A DNA stretch of 40,725 bases from Actinomycetes bacterium. GTDB lineage: Bacteria; Actinomycetota; Actinomycetes; Actinomycetales; Demequinaceae. The DNA is taken from the NCBI GenBank assembly GCA_023432235.1, contig JAEYUX010000060.1:1-40725 (forward strand), written 5' to 3'. Position 1 is the first letter of the stretch. Each line of letters begins with the position of its first letter. The position numbers and the translations under genes were made by a program. This document shows, piece by piece, positions 36,936-40,725 of the stretch. The notes under the pieces are model-generated. The model saw nothing but the letters and a program-made list of their open reading frames with translations. It ran no database searches and was not told the origin of the DNA.

Positions 36936-38206
36936 CAGTCGAGGTAGTCCCGCAGCACTTGCGATCGGCTCGGGTGGCGCAACTTCGACATCGTCTTGGA
37001 CTCGATCTGGCGAATCCGCTCGCGCGTCACACCAAACACCCGACCGATCTCGTCGAGGGTCTTCGGCTGTCCGTCAGTGAGACCAAAACGCATCCCGACC
37101 ACGCCAGCTTCGCGATCGCTCAGCGTATCCATCACCTTGCTCAGTTCCTCCTGAAGCAAGGTGAAGCCGACGGCATCGGCGGGAACGACGGCCTCTGAGT
37201 CTTCAATGAGGTCGCCGAACTCGCTGTCGCCATCTTCGCCAAGCGGGGTGTGCAGCGAGATCGGCTCGCGCCCGTACTTCTGGACCTCAACGACCTTTTC
37301 GGGGGTCATATCGAGTTCCTTGGCAAGCTCTTCGGGCGTGGGCTCACGTCCAAGGTCCTGAAGCATCTGGCGCTGCACGCGGGCAAGCTTGTTGATCACT
37401 TCGACCATGTGCACCGGAATGCGAATCGTGCGGGCCTGATCCGCCATCGCACGCGTGATTGCCTGGCGGATCCACCACGTCGCATAGGTGGAGAACTTGT
37501 AGCCCTTGGTGTAGTCGAATTTCTCGACCGCACGGATCAGGCCGAGGTTGCCCTCCTGGATGAGGTCGAGAAAGAGCATGCCGCGACCGGTGTAGCGCTT
37601 TGCAAGGCTCACGACGAGGCGCAGGTTGGCCTCGAGCAGGTGGTTCTTTGCGTGACGGCCATCGTTGGCGATCCACTCAAGTTCGCGGCGCGCCTTTGGA
37701 GCAAGCTTGTCGCCTGCGGCGAGCTTCTCCTCGGCGAACAAGCCAGCCTCAATACGCTTCGCCAAGTCAACCTCTTGCTCGGCATTGAGAAGCGCTACCT
37801 TGCCGATCTGCTTGAGGTAGTCCTTCACCGGATCCGCAGTCGCGCCTGCCGTCACCACTTGCTGGGCGGGGGCGTCGTCATCCTCGCCCGTGATAACAAA
37901 GCCTGCACGCTCGTCGGTGTCAGCCTCCGTGTCGTCAGCCTCAACTGCGTCCTCGGGGATGTCCGACACGTCGGCGTCGTCAGCGTCCTCAGCGGCGGCG
38001 TCGAGATCGGCGGGCTGCTTCGTCACCGACTCGTCCGCCTTCGCGTCCTTCTTGGTGCGCTTTGCCGTCGCCTTCGTAGCGGTGGCCGCACCTGCGGTGG
38101 TCTCCTCGGGGGCGGTGACGGTAGACGTGGTGTCCTCGTTTTCAGCAGGGGATGTACGGCGACTGTTGCGGGGCTTTGTAGTCGAGCCGGAACGGTCAGG
38201 CGACAC
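36935..38206 (-). CDS. sigA: Principal RNA polymerase sigma factor (SigA/HrdB/RpoD)
   Basis: The housekeeping sigma factor, 423 residues. Residues 1-120 are an acidic, alanine- and threonine-rich extension. Region 1.2 begins at DPVKDYLKQIG (125-135). Region 2 contains NLRLVVSLAKRYTGRG (194-209), DLIQEGNLGLIRAVEKFDY (214-232) and YKFSTYATWWIRQAITRA for -10 recognition. Region 3 follows with IRIPVHMVEVINK. Region 4 holds LSDREAGVVGMRFGL and the -35 helix-turn-helix TLDEIGRVFGVTRERIRQIESK (383-404). The GTG at 38206 follows GAGAGGA. A TTGACA-based promoter lies upstream. It is coupled to the YciI gene. Confidence 0.96.
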   Translation of the reverse strand: MSPDRSGSTTKPRNSRRTSPAENEDTTSTVTAPEETTAGAATATKATAKRTKKDAKADESVTKQPADLDAAAEDADDADVSDIPEDAVEADDTEADTDERAGFVITGEDDDAPAQQVVTAGATADPVKDYLKQIGKVALLNAEQEVDLAKRIEAGLFAEEKLAAGDKLAPKARRELEWIANDGRHAKNHLLEANLRLVVSLAKRYTGRGMLFLDLIQEGNLGLIRAVEKFDYTKGYKFSTYATWWIRQAITRAMADQARTIRIPVHMVEVINKLARVQRQMLQDLGREPTPEELAKELDMTPEKVVEVQKYGREPISLHTPLGEDGDSEFGDLIEDSEAVVPADAVGFTLLQEELSKVMDTLSDREAGVVGMRFGLTDGQPKTLDEIGRVFGVTRERIRQIESKTMSKLRHPSRSQVLRDYLD

Positions 38207-38260
38207 GGGTGTCCTCTCGAGCGATTCTTGGGGGACTGCCGCGGCCTTGTGCCGCTTGCA

Positions 38261-38289
38261 AATCCATTAAATTGTAGCGCTCTTGTCAA
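38261..38289 (-). promoter_or_regulatory. Putative sigA promoter
   Basis: A perfect TTGACA (38284-38289) and TGGATT (38261-38266), 17 bases apart on the minus strand. TACAAT (38271-38276) between them is an alternative -10 but lacks a matching -35. The leader of about 50 bases contains a GCGGC/GCCGC hairpin. Confidence 0.45.
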
Positions 38290-38328
38290 CGTCCGGGGCC
38301 CGCTTCATGTGCCCGCCGGTCCCACGCA

Positions 38329-38343
38329 GGGGGACTTGTCCCC
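38329..38343 (-). terminator. Hairpin between the DUF4192 and sigA genes, weak terminator candidate
   Basis: GGGGA (38330-38334) pairs with TCCCC (38339-38343) around CTTG, about ten bases after the DUF4192 stop. The T-run lies on the plus-strand side (TTTG), not after the stem on the minus strand, so termination in the needed direction is uncertain. Confidence 0.3.
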
Positions 38344-38353
38344 TTTGTCCTCG

Positions 38354-39391
38354 CTACGACGCTCTCAACCAGCCTGGTGGCATCTTGACCGTGAGAGCAG
38401 CCGCGATGAGTTCTGCAAGACGATACCCCGGCTCGGCATCGAGTGCCGCCGTGACGGCGGCGCCCGCAGCGTCGAGGTCACCGCTCCACCACTGCGCGAT
38501 CGCGATCAATGCGTGGGCGGGACCGCGAGCCTCAGGACACACCCACGCGATGTGCTCCGCGAGTTTGATGACCGCCCGCAAGTCTTCCAGAGGAGGATGC
38601 ATCGGGTTCTCAATGCCGATCATGCGCGCTAACGCCTCGCGCACTCCGGACTCGTCGGAATGGCAGAGTCGATTCGCAACGGCGCTCTCCCCCGGCACAA
38701 GGTCAATGACGACGGCATCACGCACCGCCGTGTCGAGAAGGCCCGCGGCGAGGCGTCCGGCGGTCGATGGCCGGACGGCACCATCTTTCGTCTGTGCCTT
38801 GAGCGCGTCACGCCACGTGTCAAGCATTCGCTGACACCACGCTGACGTTCCTGCATGGTGGGACGACACGGCCCGACGAAAGGCGTCGCGAGCTGGTTTG
38901 CGAACGTGTCTCGGAACCGAGGGCGCTGAAAAGTGCGAACCCTTGCGCAACATGCTCGACGCATCAGTGCGGAGATCTTCGAGGCGTGGCGCAGGAGGCA
39001 GCGGGCGTCCCATCTGTGGGCAGCACGCGAGGTCGATGCAATCGGGCGATCGGTAGCGCCCACGGGCAACCACCCACGTGTCCGATACCTCGAAAGCACC
39101 GCGAAGGCCATCACGCATGTGGTTGACCGCCGCCGTCGTGCGCTCGCTCTCGCTGAAGGCAACGACGATCAACGACTGCGCTCCCGCTCGAGCCAAATGG
39201 CCCGTGCATTCGCGCGCCACGGCTCGGGCTGAGTCGGCGTGCGCACACGCGTCGAGATCGATGCGTGCGACGGGCGACAGCTCTCCCCTCGGGCCGATCC
39301 CCACAATGACAAGCGAGTCATGCGGCACCGCCCCAAGGAGCGTCGGAATGGCGGCGAGCATGTCGCCAGGGCTCTTCAATACGCGCGTCAT
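38354..39391 (-). CDS. DUF4192 domain-containing protein
   Basis: A 345-residue soluble protein of unknown function, recognised as DUF4192 by its start (TRVLKSPGDMLAAIPTLLGAVPHDSLVIVGIG), the early RIDLD strand, and the C-terminal helical repeat region WWSGDLDAAGAAVTAALDAEPGYRLAELI, which looks TPR-like. The family is common in actinobacteria. The ATG at 39391 is chosen because the family starts here, although the frame stays open for 158 codons upstream without a plausible site and would overlap the divergent prenyl synthase. No Shine-Dalgarno precedes it. The 137 bases to the next gene hold only that gene's promoter. Confidence 0.88.
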   Translation of the reverse strand: MTRVLKSPGDMLAAIPTLLGAVPHDSLVIVGIGPRGELSPVARIDLDACAHADSARAVARECTGHLARAGAQSLIVVAFSESERTTAAVNHMRDGLRGAFEVSDTWVVARGRYRSPDCIDLACCPQMGRPLPPAPRLEDLRTDASSMLRKGSHFSAPSVPRHVRKPARDAFRRAVSSHHAGTSAWCQRMLDTWRDALKAQTKDGAVRPSTAGRLAAGLLDTAVRDAVVIDLVPGESAVANRLCHSDESGVREALARMIGIENPMHPPLEDLRAVIKLAEHIAWVCPEARGPAHALIAIAQWWSGDLDAAGAAVTAALDAEPGYRLAELIAAALTVKMPPGWLRAS

Positions 39392-39516
39392 GGGCCTACC
39401 GTGGCGTTCGCTCCGCCCACCGCGCGCTTGTGCCCCCGCGCACTGTGGAGGATCGTCCGCATCGAGGACATGGGGACAACGTGCCGGTCGCGACCATCGC
39501 TTACCCGCGTCCGGCC

Positions 39517-39522
39517 TAGGGT
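39517..39522 (+). promoter_or_regulatory. Leaderless -10 element of the polyprenyl synthase gene
   Basis: TAGGGT ends six bases before the ATG at 39529, the exact leaderless spacing also seen for the DUF3000 and parE genes. No useful Shine-Dalgarno is present. Confidence 0.5.
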
Positions 39523-39528
39523 TGAGAC

Positions 39529-40599
39529 ATGGACCTCGCTGCAACACGCGCACGTGTCGACGACGCCGTCTCAGAAGCTCTCGGCGCTCTCCGGGGCGGC
39601 CTTGAACCAGTGGGGATCGCCGGGGAGGATTTGCTCGAACCGCTCGCGGCCCTCGCGTCACGCGGCAAGCGGATGCGCGCCGCACTCCTTTTCGCAGCGC
39701 ATCACGCCTCGGGCGGCACGTCGCCACACGCCGCGGTCCGGGTTGCTGCGGCACTCGAACTGTTCCAAACTGCCGCTTTGGTCCATGACGATGTGCTCGA
39801 CCGTTCTGACACCCGCCGAGGCATGCCCTCGGTACATCGCGCCATTGAAGGACGGCACCGCACAAGTGGTCTTGATGGCGATGCCGAACGCTATGGAGTC
39901 AACGGCGCGATCCTCGCGGGAGACCTCTGCCTCATGGCGTGCCTTGGCGAGGTTGCTGCCGCTTGCGCTGAACTTCCACCTGGCGTCGGCGTCGCGGTTG
40001 CTGAACGCTTTCGAGCGATGTCGACGCTGTGCACAGCTGGCCAATACCTCGACATCCGGCTTGCGGCCTCGCCCGTCGCGCACGCGGAGTCCCAGCGGGC
40101 AGAGATCGTTGCGGTCATGAGGTCGAAGACCGCCTCATATACGACGGAAGGGCCGCTCGCACTGGGCGCCGCGATCGCGGGCCTCTCGAGCGCCGACGTC
40201 GACGCGTGGGCGGCGGCGGGCGTCCCCCTTGGCATCGCGTTCCAGTTGCGAGACGACCTCCTTGGGGTGGTGGGCGATGCCGACGTCACCGGCAAGCCAG
40301 CGGGAGACGACCTCCGCGAGGGCAAAAAGACCGTGCTCCTCGCAGAAGCCCTCGGTCGCGCCAGCGCCGAGGGAAAGCGAGCGATTCTGGCCGTCGCGGG
40401 GGTTCCAGACGCGGCCGACGCCGACGTGAGCCGCGCGATCGACGCGATTATCGCGTCGGGTGCGGTCACCAGCGTCGAAGCGGAAATCTCCGGTTATGGT
40501 GCGCAAGCCCGCAAGGCGTTTGCCTCGCTCGCAACGTCGAAGGAGGCGGGGGCTGTACTGAATGCCCTCGTTGACGACGTGCTTGAGCGTGTCGCTTAA
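39529..40599 (+). CDS. Polyprenyl diphosphate synthase family protein
   Basis: A trans-isoprenyl diphosphate synthase that elongates prenyl chains from dimethylallyl or farnesyl diphosphate, using isopentenyl diphosphate from the MEP pathway (see dxs). The protein has 356 residues. RGKRMR (45-50) binds diphosphate. The first aspartate motif is HDDVLDRSDTRRG (86-98). The second aspartate region is FQLRDDLLGVVGD (238-250), with the usual last Asp of DDxxD replaced by Gly, as in many actinobacterial members. Medium chain length (geranylgeranyl or longer) is likely but unproven. It corresponds to idsA2 (Rv2173) by the next gene. Confidence 0.93.
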   Translation: MDLAATRARVDDAVSEALGALRGGLEPVGIAGEDLLEPLAALASRGKRMRAALLFAAHHASGGTSPHAAVRVAAALELFQTAALVHDDVLDRSDTRRGMPSVHRAIEGRHRTSGLDGDAERYGVNGAILAGDLCLMACLGEVAAACAELPPGVGVAVAERFRAMSTLCTAGQYLDIRLAASPVAHAESQRAEIVAVMRSKTASYTTEGPLALGAAIAGLSSADVDAWAAAGVPLGIAFQLRDDLLGVVGDADVTGKPAGDDLREGKKTVLLAEALGRASAEGKRAILAVAGVPDAADADVSRAIDAIIASGAVTSVEAEISGYGAQARKAFASLATSKEAGAVLNALVDDVLERVA

Positions 40600-40605
40600 G
40601 CGGAT

Positions 40606-40725
40606 CTAGAAAAGGGTCTGAGCCGCGCGCCGCACTGGAGCGCGCTTGCCGTTGCGGAGAGCCGTGATTGGGCTCTCCCCCAGTTCTTCGTTATGCGCGA
40701 CAAGCCATTCGGCAATTTCGTCATC
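40606..40725 (-). CDS. Rv2175c-like DNA-binding protein, C-terminal end only
   Basis: Only the last 39 residues lie in the window: from DDEIAEWL to VRRAAQTLF, ending in a TAG at 40606-40608. The pattern SPITALRNGKRAPVRRAAQTLF matches the end of the Rv2175c-like winged-helix DNA-binding family, which sits next to a prenyl synthase and the PknL kinase in Mycobacterium. The start and the helix-turn-helix are outside the window. Its stop is six bases from the convergent prenyl synthase. The assignment rests on a short tail plus context. Confidence 0.72.
   Translation of the reverse strand, partial: DDEIAEWLVAHNEELGESPITALRNGKRAPVRRAAQTLF

Noticed and set aside
37250..38632. A 460-codon plus-strand open frame opposite sigA
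   Set aside because: It is antisense to the principal sigma factor and spans its promoter region; no domain is visible.
1..40725. CRISPR array, insertion sequence, prophage, defence island or biosynthetic cluster
   Set aside because: No regularly spaced repeats, transposase, integrase, phage or defence genes, or large synthase modules were seen; nearly every gene fits a conserved actinobacterial family.

Overview
The window is GC-rich chromosomal DNA from an actinobacterium (Actinomycetota). Gene content and order support this: dUTPase, DUF4193, SuhB, SepH, DUF3000, RNase D, Dxs and the TrkA pair are typical of the phylum. ParE and ParC as separate topoisomerase IV subunits, DUF5998, DUF4192 and an N-terminally extended principal sigma factor point to Micrococcales or a related order; that placement is from memory of synteny and is tentative. 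Nearly everything looks chromosomal and housekeeping. I see no insertion sequence, prophage, integrase, CRISPR array, rRNA or replication origin, and no gene-free stretch longer than 300 bases.

Layout. 1-3069 (minus strand): the N-terminal part of thrS (its C-terminus lies outside), a small Rv0909-like antitoxin, a small membrane protein and a PiT phosphate transporter. 3160-5633: tRNA-Val(CAC) on minus, pabC-pabB (p-aminobenzoate for folate) on minus, then a plus-strand tRNA-Gly, tRNA-Cys, tRNA-Val(GAC) cluster. 5751-10066 (plus): treY-treZ, which make trehalose from glycogen or maltodextrin. 10053-12522 (minus): gnd and zapE. 12642-14491 (plus): DUF3000 and RNase D. 14499-22376 (minus): a KimA-like potassium transporter, an RNA methyltransferase, aconitase and dxs. 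22417-23753 (plus): two TrkA/RCK proteins, divergent from the transporter. 23683-26393 (minus): suhB, DUF4193, dut, an OB-fold protein and DUF3159. 26466-27455: sepH. 27462-29191 (minus): DUF5998 and a phosphatase-superfamily protein. 29292-35611: parC (plus), then a ThrE-like exporter, a small membrane protein and parE (all minus). 35685-38206 (minus): sigA, YciI, a membrane protein and a GNAT. 38354-40725: DUF4192 (minus), a polyprenyl diphosphate synthase (plus) and the C-terminus of an Rv2175c-like DNA-binding protein (minus).

Themes. Genes are packed in short operons with ATGA, GTGA or TGATG junctions, and most convergent pairs touch or overlap. Several transcription units have a -10-like hexamer exactly 6 to 8 bases before the start codon and no good Shine-Dalgarno, the layout of leaderless mRNAs. 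This pattern also helped choose starts. The most interesting biological unit is the divergent KimA-like transporter and TrkA pair. By eye the 'APC permease' resembles the potassium importer KimA through its cytosolic tail, which suggests that the two NAD-binding RCK proteins serve this transporter, since no TrkH/KtrB channel is nearby. I found no convincing wholly new system; the remaining findings are regulatory motifs, synteny deviations and odd protein regions.
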